Part shown: positions 16,106-23,191 of the stretch, in pieces
Layout: the number at the start of each line of letters is the position of its first letter
How positions within the stretch are numbered: the first letter of the stretch is position 1
Origin: Zavarzinia compransoris
Lineage (GTDB): Bacteria; Pseudomonadota; Alphaproteobacteria; Zavarziniales; Zavarziniaceae
Direction: 5' to 3'
Assembly (NCBI RefSeq): GCF_003173055.1
Contig: NZ_QGLF01000002.1
Location: 186,322-250,321, forward strand
Length of the DNA stretch: 64,000 nt
Program-made: the position numbers and the translations under genes
The notes under the pieces: model-generated
Told to the model about the DNA's origin: nothing
Database searches by the model: none
What the model saw: only the letters and a program-made list of their open reading frames with translations

Positions 16106-16969
16106 CTACATGCCGGCGGCGGCGGCGCGGCTTCTCCCGGCATCGAGCCTCTGCAACGCGATCCGCGCCGCCGCGTCGTAAGGCGGGCGGATGTGGTTCA
16201 ATCGGTTGAAGGCCAGTCCGGTCGTCCGAAACTCCGGCTGGTGGCGGGGGCTGGCGATCCGGTGCCAGATCAGCACGTTGGACGGTAGCCCCTTCGTGGT
16301 GGTGTAGGGCTCGACGGCGATCAGACGCCACAAGGCCGCCTCCCACGGGATCATGGTGCCGATGGACGGGATGAACGGCAGCCGCGCCTGTTGCTGGAAA
16401 CCTTTCGGGTTCGGCCGCACCGCCGAATGATCCGGGTAGAGCGTGATGGTCCGGCGCGAGCGAAGCCCCTTTTTGAAGGGATGCCTCTCAATCGCGATTG
16501 CGCGGCCGTCTGGCAGGGGTAGGGGGACGGCCAGCCATCGGGCCAGCCGTTCGACCCAACATGCCCTGGTGAGTCTCTTTGGGGCCTTAGCGGCGATTTG
16601 CTCGGCCACGGCTCCGATGCCGGGGTGATCGGGCAGCAATCGGGCGACTTCCTGCGCGAGAACCAGACGGGCGATCGGGTAGGCGGGGCGGGCCAGAATG
16701 GTCTTGCCGCCGTTGACAAGGCGCACGGTCAGCCAGGGCGTTATGATCGGTTCGCGGAGCGCCGCCCGGAGGATGGCCGCGATTTCGGCGGCGGGAAGCG
16801 TGTAGCCGAGGCGGTCCAGCGCGCCGCGCCGGAGAGTTTCCGCCAGATCGGCCAGCGGCTGGCGGCGGGGCTGGGTGCCCCGCTCAAGCCGTCCGGCGAT
16901 GATTTCGACCGCGACGGCCCGGCCGAACGACCGGGCTGCCGCGCCGAAGGATTCGATCACCGAGTTCAT
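16106..16969 (-). CDS. Unrecognised island protein, possible replication partner
   Basis: 287 residues from the ATG at 16969 (GGGAG about 10 bases upstream). Basic, rich in Arg, Ala and Leu, no membrane segments. An N-terminal helical part (IESFGAAARSFGRAVAVEII) is followed by a middle region with LTVRLVNGGKTILARPAYP and a C-terminal part with many aromatic and His residues (VLIWHRIASPRHQPEFRTTG). I recognise no family. It starts 22 bp after the RepA-like ATPase and is followed by the repeat-rich region at 15.8-16.1 kb, which is the place RepC holds in IncQ plasmids; that is a positional argument only. Confidence 0.7.
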   Translation of the reverse strand: MNSVIESFGAAARSFGRAVAVEIIAGRLERGTQPRRQPLADLAETLRRGALDRLGYTLPAAEIAAILRAALREPIITPWLTVRLVNGGKTILARPAYPIARLVLAQEVARLLPDHPGIGAVAEQIAAKAPKRLTRACWVERLARWLAVPLPLPDGRAIAIERHPFKKGLRSRRTITLYPDHSAVRPNPKGFQQQARLPFIPSIGTMIPWEAALWRLIAVEPYTTTKGLPSNVLIWHRIASPRHQPEFRTTGLAFNRLNHIRPPYDAAARIALQRLDAGRSRAAAAGM

Positions 16970-16991
16970 CTTGCGGCGCTCCCGTGAAACC

Positions 16992-17993
16992 TTAGCTGAA
17001 CCCACCCACGCGCCTCGCACCGCGCGCGTTGCTCAGTTCCGCGATGTAGGTGCCCCAGATCGTTCGGACCTTACCTTTCGGGAGCGGCTGGCGTCGCATC
17101 ACGTCGGCGTGGATCTCGAAGTCTCCGATGGGGCCGGCGGGGCCGACGCTGGATTTCTCGACGGACAGGGTGCGGCGTTGGAGGGCGGTGGGCGCGTCGT
17201 CGTCCGCCCCCCACAGGAGCCGCATGAGCGCATCGGGTGGCATCGCGCTGATCTCAGCGTCGGTCGGGCTGGCTTTCGGGCCGGAGGCGCTGGGCCGGGC
17301 TGCCGGCCGCGCCCTGCCGGCTTTGCACATTTCCACGAACAGCACGAAGTCTGAGCCCGTGGCGAACGCACGGGCGCCGGCCAACTTCCGGCCGGCCTTG
17401 GGAAAGTGATGCGCGACCAAGACGACGACGCCATGGGCCTGGGATACTGCTCGAAGCTGGTTCATCACGGCGGTTGCTTCGGCGTTGCTGTTTTCGTCCC
17501 GCAGGAACAGGCACAGTCGCAGCGCGTCGATGACGACGAGCCGGAGGGTGGTGCCCATGGCCGCGTGGTGCGCTTTTACGTCTTCGATTTCGGCTTCCAG
17601 CCACATGCGTCCGTCCGCCGAGGTGAGCGAGACGCCGGGGCTTTCCGTGACACAGATCGGGAGCGCTGTGGGGTCGCCTGACCGGCGCTTCTGCGCGGTC
17701 CGTCGCCACAGGTGGCCATTGATGTCACTGCCCGCGACGATCAGGGTGCCGCCGGGGACGAGAACATCGCGCCCGAAGAAAGGTCTGTCGGTGGCGACGC
17801 AATGGGCCAAGTGCATGAGCACGGTTGACGTGCCGGCACCGGACGGCCCGGCCATGAAGCCGACAGTGCCTGTCTCGCCGAAGCCGGGTAGGACGCTATC
17901 GACAATAGCGCGGTCGCGGGTCATGGGCTTTCGCTGATCGGGGCCGGGGGCGATGCCGTGTTCCGACATCCAGCCGGTAGAGGTGGGAGTCAT
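16992..17993 (-). CDS. RepA-like AAA ATPase with altered Walker A
   Basis: 333 residues. The fold is that of the RecA/RepA hexameric helicase family (AAA_25): GFMAGPSGAGTSTVLMHLAH in the P-loop position, then LIVAGSDINGHLWRR, LRLVVIDALRL as Walker B with Asp, VVVLVAHHFPKAG as sensor region, and ARAFATGSDFVLFVEM. The Walker A should be GxxxxGK[ST]; here the Lys is Thr (codon ACG), which would normally abolish ATP hydrolysis. ATG at 17993 preferred over 18002 because AAAGGA lies eight bases before it. Encoded between the Prim-Pol helicase and an unknown protein, all reading left. Either the enzyme uses another Lys, or it is a regulatory relative. Confidence 0.8.
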   Translation of the reverse strand: MTPTSTGWMSEHGIAPGPDQRKPMTRDRAIVDSVLPGFGETGTVGFMAGPSGAGTSTVLMHLAHCVATDRPFFGRDVLVPGGTLIVAGSDINGHLWRRTAQKRRSGDPTALPICVTESPGVSLTSADGRMWLEAEIEDVKAHHAAMGTTLRLVVIDALRLCLFLRDENSNAEATAVMNQLRAVSQAHGVVVLVAHHFPKAGRKLAGARAFATGSDFVLFVEMCKAGRARPAARPSASGPKASPTDAEISAMPPDALMRLLWGADDDAPTALQRRTLSVEKSSVGPAGPIGDFEIHADVMRRQPLPKGKVRTIWGTYIAELSNARGARRVGGFS

Positions 17994-18451
17994 GACGTGC
18001 ATCCTTTCGATGATCGGGGCGGGCGGTCTGGCGGACTGCCGGACGAACCAGACTCAAGCTGTTAACTCGTTGCGCCTTAACTAAGCCGGGGCGCCGGGCT
18101 GGGGGCGGCTAGTTAAGGGCGGGGCTTAATTCCTGTTGTCCACCTACCTTCGGTAATCCCGGACTTGTGTTCGCTAACCGCTAACCGGCACCACCGCGCC
18201 GCGCCGGTCGTCGAGGCGTGGCGATGGGAGGTGTTGGGCGGGGTGTTCGGTGCCCCTGGAAATCGCGCCGTATTCCGTGCCCTTCCATGGCAGGCAGGCC
18301 CCCTTCCCTGCCATGGGGGGGTACGGGGGGTATGGAACACCCCCCGCATGGAAGGCATGGAAGGGCATGGAAGGGGCATGGAAGGGGGCATGGAAGGTTC
18401 GATTTCCATGCCTTCCATGACACTTCCGAAGTTCCACGGAAGGCATGGAAA
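17994..18451. repeat. Gene-free, repeat-rich region between the RepA-like and Prim-Pol genes
   Basis: No gene is supported. It includes AGCTGTTAACTCG (18057-18069, also at 16015), CGCTAACCGCTAACCGG (18173-18189, a tandem CGCTAAC), a perfect 10-bp hairpin CCATGGCAGG/CCTGCCATGG (18285-18316), and the CATGGAA ladder at 18347-18419. The stretch is downstream of the Prim-Pol gene and upstream of the RepA-like gene on the minus strand, so it may hold a promoter, an attenuator or a second replication site. Confidence 0.45.
18347..18419. repeat. CATGGAA ladder with growing G runs
   Basis: CATGGAA begins at 18347, 18356, 18366, 18377 and 18389, so the spacing grows 9, 10, 11, 12 because the G run after it is 2, 3, 4 and 5 bases long. 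Inverted copies TTCCATG follow at 18404 and 18413, and one more direct copy at 18444. The direct and inverted copies can pair as a large hairpin. Confidence 0.7.
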
Positions 18452-20566
18452 TCATTGCCCCGCCCCCCACGCCAGCCGCTGCCGGCGCTTGCTGTCGGGG
18501 CCTTCTGTGACGACCTTAATCCGCTCCGCGCTGATCAAGCGTTCCTGCGCGGTCGCAAACTCGGCCTTACTGGTCGTCGCAGACTGCGCGGCGAAAATGT
18601 GCGGCGCCCCGGCCGGGTGCGTGTGCGAAGCAGACAGGCCCCGCCCGCTGTGCCTCTCGAACAGGGCGAGGAATTCGGCCTCGACTTCCTTCATCCGATC
18701 GTCGGTCAGCGTTTTTCCGTCGCCCGTGGCGGCGTAACCGCCCTGCGTCCATCGAAGGGCGATAGCCTCGCCGGCACGGCTTCGATTCGCCTTCCTGACC
18801 GTCAACACCCGGCGGTCGGGGTCTTTCGCGTCGCCTTCGAGGGTTAAGGAGGCGCGTGCCGAGTTGCGCCATGCGGTCGAGCCGCCCCCGCCGTCGCCAT
18901 CCCTCATGCCTGCGCGGCTGGGATGCCGCAGCAACAGAACCGCCGCGTCATACTGCATAGCTAGCGCGGTGAGCGCGCGCATGAAGTGGCGGACTTGTGC
19001 CCGATCATTCTCGCTGGCGTCAAACAGGTCCGCCGCGGCGTCGAAAACGATCAAAACCGGGTGGATGTTGGCGCAGGCGGTTTCGATCTCGCGCCAGCGG
19101 GCGGTGGGGCCGATTCCATGCCGCGCCTCGCGAACAAGCGCCGCGTCCCACCCCGCCAGATTAAAACTGTGGAACCTGTTGTCCAGGTCGGCGAGCCTGT
19201 CGGCGCCGCCGGCCAGTTTGCTCATCTCACGGTGCGACTCATCCTCATCGTTCTCGGCGAGTATCAGGAACGCCGGCCCTTGCGCCTCCATCGGAACGCC
19301 CAGAAACTCGTCCTCGCCTCGCGCAGTGGCCAGCGCGAGTTGGATGGCGAGGGTCGTTTTCCCGCTGCTGCCATCGGCGATCAACTCGGTTACCCGGCCT
19401 CGCGGCATGACCCACCACAACCTCCGCGCGGGGACTACGGCCCGCCCCGCCCATTCGCTTGCCGCGACAACGCGCGGGGCGGACGCGGCGGGCGCGGCAG
19501 GTGCCGGAAGCGTCGGCAGATCGACCGCGTTCAGGGCCTGTTCGAGAAGCGCGCGTTCGACCGCCTCGTCCGGGCGGAGTTTCAAGCCCATCTCGAAGCC
19601 GTTGCGGAAGGTCCGAATATGGCCGTCGCCCCAGGTCTCGATTTCCCATTCAAGCTCGGCAAGCTCGAAGGGCGATTGGTCAAGCCGCCTGCGTCCGGCC
19701 CACAAGCCGATGTCCAGGGCAGCATCGTGGCGCCGGCCAGGAGCGCCGAGCTTACCGGCCTCGATCGCAGCAACGATTTCGGCGACGGTCTGATACGGCA
19801 GGGTGGGGCGGCCGGGACCTGCCGGTGCCAGTGCCTGGCCGCCCTCCGGCGCCCGCCAGCCCAGCGCCTCGCCGGCTCGCCGCGCTTCTTCGCGGAAGGT
19901 TTCAAGCTGGGCCAACGTGATGCTCGGCACGTCCTCGGGCCGCGCGTCGAAGATAGCTTCGTCTTCCCAGAAGTAGGGTTTGCCCGTATCGGGATGCACT
20001 CCGGAACCGACGAACTGGCGCCCGGAGAATAGGAACTCCACGCCGGCAGTTTCCTCGCCTTTGCTCAAGCTCAACTTCGCCGGTACTGCCTCTCCGGCGA
20101 GCCGATAGACCATCAGGAGCTTCGGGGCTCGCCCGATCCGCACAAACGGCGTGGCGCCAAGCTCCCGTTCGGCGGCGGCTCGCCAAGCTGCGGCGAGCGG
20201 TTCGTCGAGGGCGTCAAGATCGAGGCCGAACACCCCGCCCCCGACATCACCGGGGCCGCACCGAACGCCAACGCCGAAGTCCTTGTAGGCGGGAGCGGTC
20301 CAGCCAGCCGCCTGCCCCTCGTACTGCGCCTGGTTCCACGGCTTATTCCAACCGGGAAACCCGTCTCTGTTGCTCCGACCGGGCCGCTTGGTGCCCGGCT
20401 GGATCGGGATCGTGCGCAACCAACGCCCGCCCATAGCTGCCTGATGACAGACCGAGCCGGTCAACGCATTGAGTTTCGACGGGTTTTCGGCTACGATAAC
20501 GTTGTTGAAGTGAGTGGTTTGGAAGAGCGCCGCCGTGCCACCGGCGGCGCTTTTTTCGTTGCTCAT
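18452..20566 (-). CDS. Prim-Pol (bifunctional primase/polymerase) fused to a RepA-like helicase
   Basis: 704 residues. N-terminal Prim-Pol domain: GVGVRCG, GVFGLDLDALDEP with the metal-binding Asp-x-Asp, GRAPKLLMVYR, and GVEFLFSGRQFVGSGVHPDT followed by GKPYFWE. After a linker (residues about 240-370) comes an AAA_25 helicase: PRGRVTELIADGSSGKTTLA is an intact Walker A, then ILAENDEDE, LIVFDAAADLFD as Walker B and AVLLLRHPSRAG. This is the primase-helicase of plasmids, phages and satellites that start their own replication. Strong ribosome site AAGGAGGG before the ATG at 20566, inside the stop of the AlpA-like gene, so translation is coupled to it. Confidence 0.88.
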   Translation of the reverse strand: MSNEKSAAGGTAALFQTTHFNNVIVAENPSKLNALTGSVCHQAAMGGRWLRTIPIQPGTKRPGRSNRDGFPGWNKPWNQAQYEGQAAGWTAPAYKDFGVGVRCGPGDVGGGVFGLDLDALDEPLAAAWRAAAERELGATPFVRIGRAPKLLMVYRLAGEAVPAKLSLSKGEETAGVEFLFSGRQFVGSGVHPDTGKPYFWEDEAIFDARPEDVPSITLAQLETFREEARRAGEALGWRAPEGGQALAPAGPGRPTLPYQTVAEIVAAIEAGKLGAPGRRHDAALDIGLWAGRRRLDQSPFELAELEWEIETWGDGHIRTFRNGFEMGLKLRPDEAVERALLEQALNAVDLPTLPAPAAPAASAPRVVAASEWAGRAVVPARRLWWVMPRGRVTELIADGSSGKTTLAIQLALATARGEDEFLGVPMEAQGPAFLILAENDEDESHREMSKLAGGADRLADLDNRFHSFNLAGWDAALVREARHGIGPTARWREIETACANIHPVLIVFDAAADLFDASENDRAQVRHFMRALTALAMQYDAAVLLLRHPSRAGMRDGDGGGGSTAWRNSARASLTLEGDAKDPDRRVLTVRKANRSRAGEAIALRWTQGGYAATGDGKTLTDDRMKEVEAEFLALFERHSGRGLSASHTHPAGAPHIFAAQSATTSKAEFATAQERLISAERIKVVTEGPDSKRRQRLAWGAGQ

Positions 20567-20576
20567 GTCGCCCTCC

Positions 20577-20786
20577 TTACGCGCGCGGCAGGGCGGTCAG
20601 GAACGCGACGAGATCAGGCGCCAGAATAAGCGTTCGCTTATCGAATTTCGTGGCTTTCAATCTGCCGCTCGAAATCGCTTCGTAGAGCTTCGAGCGGCAG
20701 ATGGACGTGACGCTTGCCACTTCGTTGATGGTGAGCGCCGCCTTCGCGATCCCGAAGCCGGCGGGAGTGTAATCTTGGGTGTGCAT
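20577..20786 (-). CDS. AlpA-like small DNA-binding protein (excisionase family)
   Basis: 69 residues from the ATG at 20786. The pattern ALTINEVASVTSICRSKLYE, then AISSGRLKATKFDKRTLIL is a MerR-like winged helix-turn-helix of the AlpA/excisionase type: strand-helix-turn-helix with the recognition helix around CRSKLYE and a wing ending in RTLIL. In satellites and islands such proteins act as excisionase or as activator of the integrase. The stop TAA falls in the ribosome site of the Prim-Pol gene, indicating one operon. The frame stays open to 20849, so a longer form is possible. Confidence 0.8.
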   Translation of the reverse strand: MHTQDYTPAGFGIAKAALTINEVASVTSICRSKLYEAISSGRLKATKFDKRTLILAPDLVAFLTALPRA

Positions 20787-20882
20787 GGATAGGCCCGTTC
20801 GTTTGATGGAAACTGGACCTAGGTAAACGCGAACAATCACTCCCGTCATTCATGCTAAAGCTGCAAGAAATACCCTGAAAAA

Positions 20883-21605
20883 TCAACGAGTTGCCGAGCT
20901 GCGCGCCCGCTCCTCGCGCGCCGCCTTCTGCTGCTTGCGCCACACGCGCGTCATTCTCGCCGCTCGCTTCTCCGGCGTTTCCCGCGCGGCCCTGATGGCC
21001 TGCCCCATCCTGTGTTTCTCCCAGGCGCTTTTGTCTTCCGGGTCCAGCGCCTCGAAGCCGCCGAAGCCCTCGAAGGACGGATACACCGAGGGACCCCATG
21101 GCCCCTCGTAGTGCTCAAGAACGGTCAGGCACAGCGCTACCCATGCCTTGCCTTTCGGGCGGTGCGGGTTGAAGGCGTTGACTATGCACCGGGCAAGAAC
21201 CGGGGCGGACAGGACGATGAGCGGGGCGTTTTCGGTCCGTTCCTCGGAGGACTTCGCCCGGCGCCCCTTGCCGTAGCGTTTCTGCGGGAGGCCAAGGACG
21301 GGACCTGCCGGCCTGCCGCCTTTGTGTGGATTGGGGAAGTCTTCGTATGGGACGGGATCACGTTTTCGCTTTTCCTGAGGCAGCTTATTCCACATAAGCA
21401 CCATCTCCTCCGCTCGCGCTTTCTTCCTTTCGGGGCGGCTCCGCACCATTGCGTCCCGCCGCGCAGCGGCAATGTTGCCCAGAATGGCTTCCGCGATACG
21501 GAGTGCCTCGTCCCTGGTGACTTCCGGCAAGACAGCCGCGATTAGCTCCGCAAGCTCTCTTTCCTCGCGGGCCGCAGGCAGTTCAAGCTGGTTCGAGATC
21601 GACAT
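20883..21605 (-). CDS. Unrecognised basic island protein
   Basis: 240 residues from the ATG at 21605 (GGGGGAC upstream). Helical and highly charged: N-terminal ELPAAREERELAELIAAVLP, a middle basic stretch (RSRPERKKARAEEM), then KGGRPAGPVLGLPQKRYGKG and a conserved-looking core VLARCIVNAFNPHRPKGKAW with YEGPWGPSVYP, and a basic tail. No known domain recognised; the basic ends suggest nucleic-acid binding. First gene of the leftward operon that continues with AlpA-like, Prim-Pol and RepA-like genes, so possibly an early regulator or replication accessory protein. Confidence 0.7.
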   Translation of the reverse strand: MSISNQLELPAAREERELAELIAAVLPEVTRDEALRIAEAILGNIAAARRDAMVRSRPERKKARAEEMVLMWNKLPQEKRKRDPVPYEDFPNPHKGGRPAGPVLGLPQKRYGKGRRAKSSEERTENAPLIVLSAPVLARCIVNAFNPHRPKGKAWVALCLTVLEHYEGPWGPSVYPSFEGFGGFEALDPEDKSAWEKHRMGQAIRAARETPEKRAARMTRVWRKQQKAAREERARSSATR

Positions 21606-21954
21606 GCGCGTCCCCCGAGAAATGCTCCCATTTCGGTTTATATGCGGGGGCGGACGCACGGACGCAAGGACGGACCCTATCAAAAAAATATACAGGGCCG
21701 GGGTCCTACGAAACTGCCGTAAGCTCCGGTCGGGCGGGTTGTCTATCTAAAGTGGTATATGGAACCATGGAACCTGCCAGAGGGGGTCCCCCCTGCTTGC
21801 CCCCGCCCCCTTGCGTTGGCGCCGGCCGGCGTTTTTGTCCGGCTTCCTGGCGCGGCGCCGTCGCGTCGCCCTTGGTGCGGGTGCACGAAGGTGCCGCCGC
21901 CACGTTCCGGCCTCTGGTGGTCGAGACGATCAGAAGGCCCCTGTGAATTTGCAG

Positions 21955-22610
21955 GGACCTCGAAAGCTCCTCAACGAAGGTCGAGGAACTTGGTCGAGAT
22001 TTGCAAGTCGCTAAAAGATACTTGCAAATCCTCCGGGCCTTGGGCGCCTCGGGTCCACAAGGTTGCCGGAAGATACTCTGTCCTTGAACTCGCGCAGAGG
22101 CGCCCCGGTCGGCCGGAATTCCGACCGACCTTGAAAGCTCCTCGACGAAGGCTTCGGCTTCGGCCGCACGGACTTGCTGACGGCAAGGCTATCCATCGGA
22201 ATTCCGATAGATAGGGAGAAAGCCTCGGGCGAGATTTGCAAGTCAGCATTGCTCACTCGCAAATCCTTGAGCGCCTGCCCGTTCCGGGGGCGGTCCAGGT
22301 CTGGGCATACCCCTGGGGCGGCCGTAGGCGTCGGGAAGATCGGCTGAGAAATCGGCCGGTGTCTGGCCGTTTCGCGGATGGATGCAAGGGGTCTCGTTTT
22401 CGGAAACGAGACCCTCGGCGCCCGCTGGCGGGTGGAGCATAGGGCCGGGCGGTTTTACGGCTTCCTCGTAGAACCCTTTCCCTCGAAAGCGAGGGAAAGC
22501 ACTCGCCCCAAATTTGGGTTCAGCCATATTCTCGATGTACGGGCGGCTGCCTTGCTCTCGAAGTAGGCCCCCTGGAATTCCAAGGGACCTCGAAAGTTCC
22601 TCGACGAAGG
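21955..22610 (-). repeat. Three copies of a 26-bp module, each joined to a palindrome
   Basis: Copies at 21955-21980, 22126-22151 and 22585-22610. On the minus strand they read CCTTCGTYGAGGARCTTTCR followed by AGGTCS. Each runs directly into a palindrome centred on AATT (21939-21956, 22107-22130, 22569-22586). The four variable positions are 8, 14, 20 and 26, all third codon positions of a frame Phe-Val-Glu-Glu-Leu-Ser-Arg-Ser, and all changes are synonymous. Confidence 0.7.
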
Positions 22611-23011
22611 CGGCTGGCCGTTCTGCTCGTTGACATGGGTATGCTGAAATTTCAGCACACCCGCTTCCCCGACGAGATCGACCGGGCGGGAGGCGGCCAA
22701 GGGCATCGCGGTCTTCCTCAGATCGAGGAAGACCGATCACGCTCCGGCCCGCGAAGGCGGCTGCCGGGCGGGAGCCGGCCCCGTCCTCAATCTGAGGATG
22801 GCGGCTTTGGCGGTTCGACCGAACAGAGTATCTTCGGGATACTCCGTCTGAGCGCCTTCAGGGCGAGATTTGCGCCTGACCATAAGTCGCTCGCAAATTC
22901 GAGACCCCCGCGCCGGCTGCCCGGAACTCTGCCGCCCCTTGAACCGGCGCGCGCCAGGGCCGTCATGTGGGAGGCGGCGGAATGCCCCGCCACGGCCCCA
23001 CGCCACGGCTG

Positions 23012-23035
23012 CGCTTATTCGACTGATATTTGACG
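23012..23035. promoter_or_regulatory. Right-end arm-type repeat of the element
   Basis: GACTGATATTTGACG at 23021-23035 is identical to 10050-10064. With the preceding TTATTCGAC it gives the same tandem 9-bp repeat at an 11-bp period as at the left end, with one mismatch. It lies 37 bp from the core repeat at 23072. Confidence 0.55.
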
Positions 23036-23071
23036 GGTCAACAACCAAGGCGCCTAAGTCCTTGATTTCCT

Positions 23072-23118
23072 TGGCGTCCCCAAGGGGATTCGAACCCCTG
23101 TTACCGCCGTGAGAGGGC
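23072..23118. repeat. attR core within tRNA-Glu
   Basis: 47-bp direct repeat partner of 9892-9938. The identity begins at the CCA end and stops inside the anticodon arm, the usual crossover zone of tRNA-targeting tyrosine integrases. Confidence 0.9.
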
Positions 23119-23147
23119 GATGTCCTAGGCCTCTAGACGATGGGGAC
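23072..23147 (-). tRNA. tRNA-Glu (CTC), reconstituted target of the element
   Basis: 76 nt including encoded CCA. Acceptor stem GTCCCCA pairs with TGGGGAC, the discriminator is G, the anticodon loop reads CTCTCAC giving anticodon CTC, and the T arm is AGGGGTTCGAATCCCCT. The 3' 47 nt are identical to 9892-9938, so the 3' half was supplied by the integrating element. The gene remains intact. Confidence 0.97.
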
Positions 23148-23191
23148 CAGAGCCGGGAGAGGCGGCTTGATAGCCTCTCCCGGGCGTTTGA

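Larger units (their letters stand above)
21606..23071. repeat. Hairpin-dense gene-free right end of the element
   Basis: No gene with family resemblance. From 21939 to 22898 there are at least 14 different inverted repeats, among them: 21939-21956, 21998-22030 (perfect 10-bp arms), 22107-22130, 22189-22214 (26 bp, one mismatch pair), 22233-22265, 22389-22414 (11-bp arms, TCGG loop), 22476-22499 (10-bp arms), 22507-22518, 22569-22586, 22637-22662 (26 bp, one mismatch pair), 22709-22735 (11-bp arms), 22782-22800, 22826-22844 and 22868-22898. CGCCGGCCGGCG plus five T (21820-21836) may be a terminator. A 26-bp module recurs three times (see separate entry). Its place beside the att site and beyond the replication operon suggests a structural DNA or RNA role. 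Confidence 0.7.
9892..23118. mobile_element. Integrated element of about 13.2 kb in tRNA-Glu
   Basis: The boundaries are two identical 47-bp copies of the 3' part of tRNA-Glu, at 9892-9938 and 23072-23118, so the repeat unit is 13,180 bp. The right copy completes an intact tRNA gene (23072-23147); the left is the displaced 3' end. Inside are a tyrosine integrase next to the left copy, two toxin-antitoxin pairs, an AlpA-like regulator, a Prim-Pol/helicase and a RepA-like ATPase, plus genes with no housekeeping role. No capsid, portal, terminase or conjugation gene is seen, so it is best described as a small self-replicating or satellite-like genomic island, not a full prophage or ICE. Confidence 0.9.

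Noticed and set aside
21606-23071. CRISPR array or attC-type cassette array
   Set aside because: The hairpins are all different, repeats are not regular, no spacers of equal length and no cas or integron integrase gene are present.
10083-23071. Complete prophage
   Set aside because: No terminase, portal, capsid, tail or lysis gene can be seen in 13 kb; only integration, replication and cargo functions.
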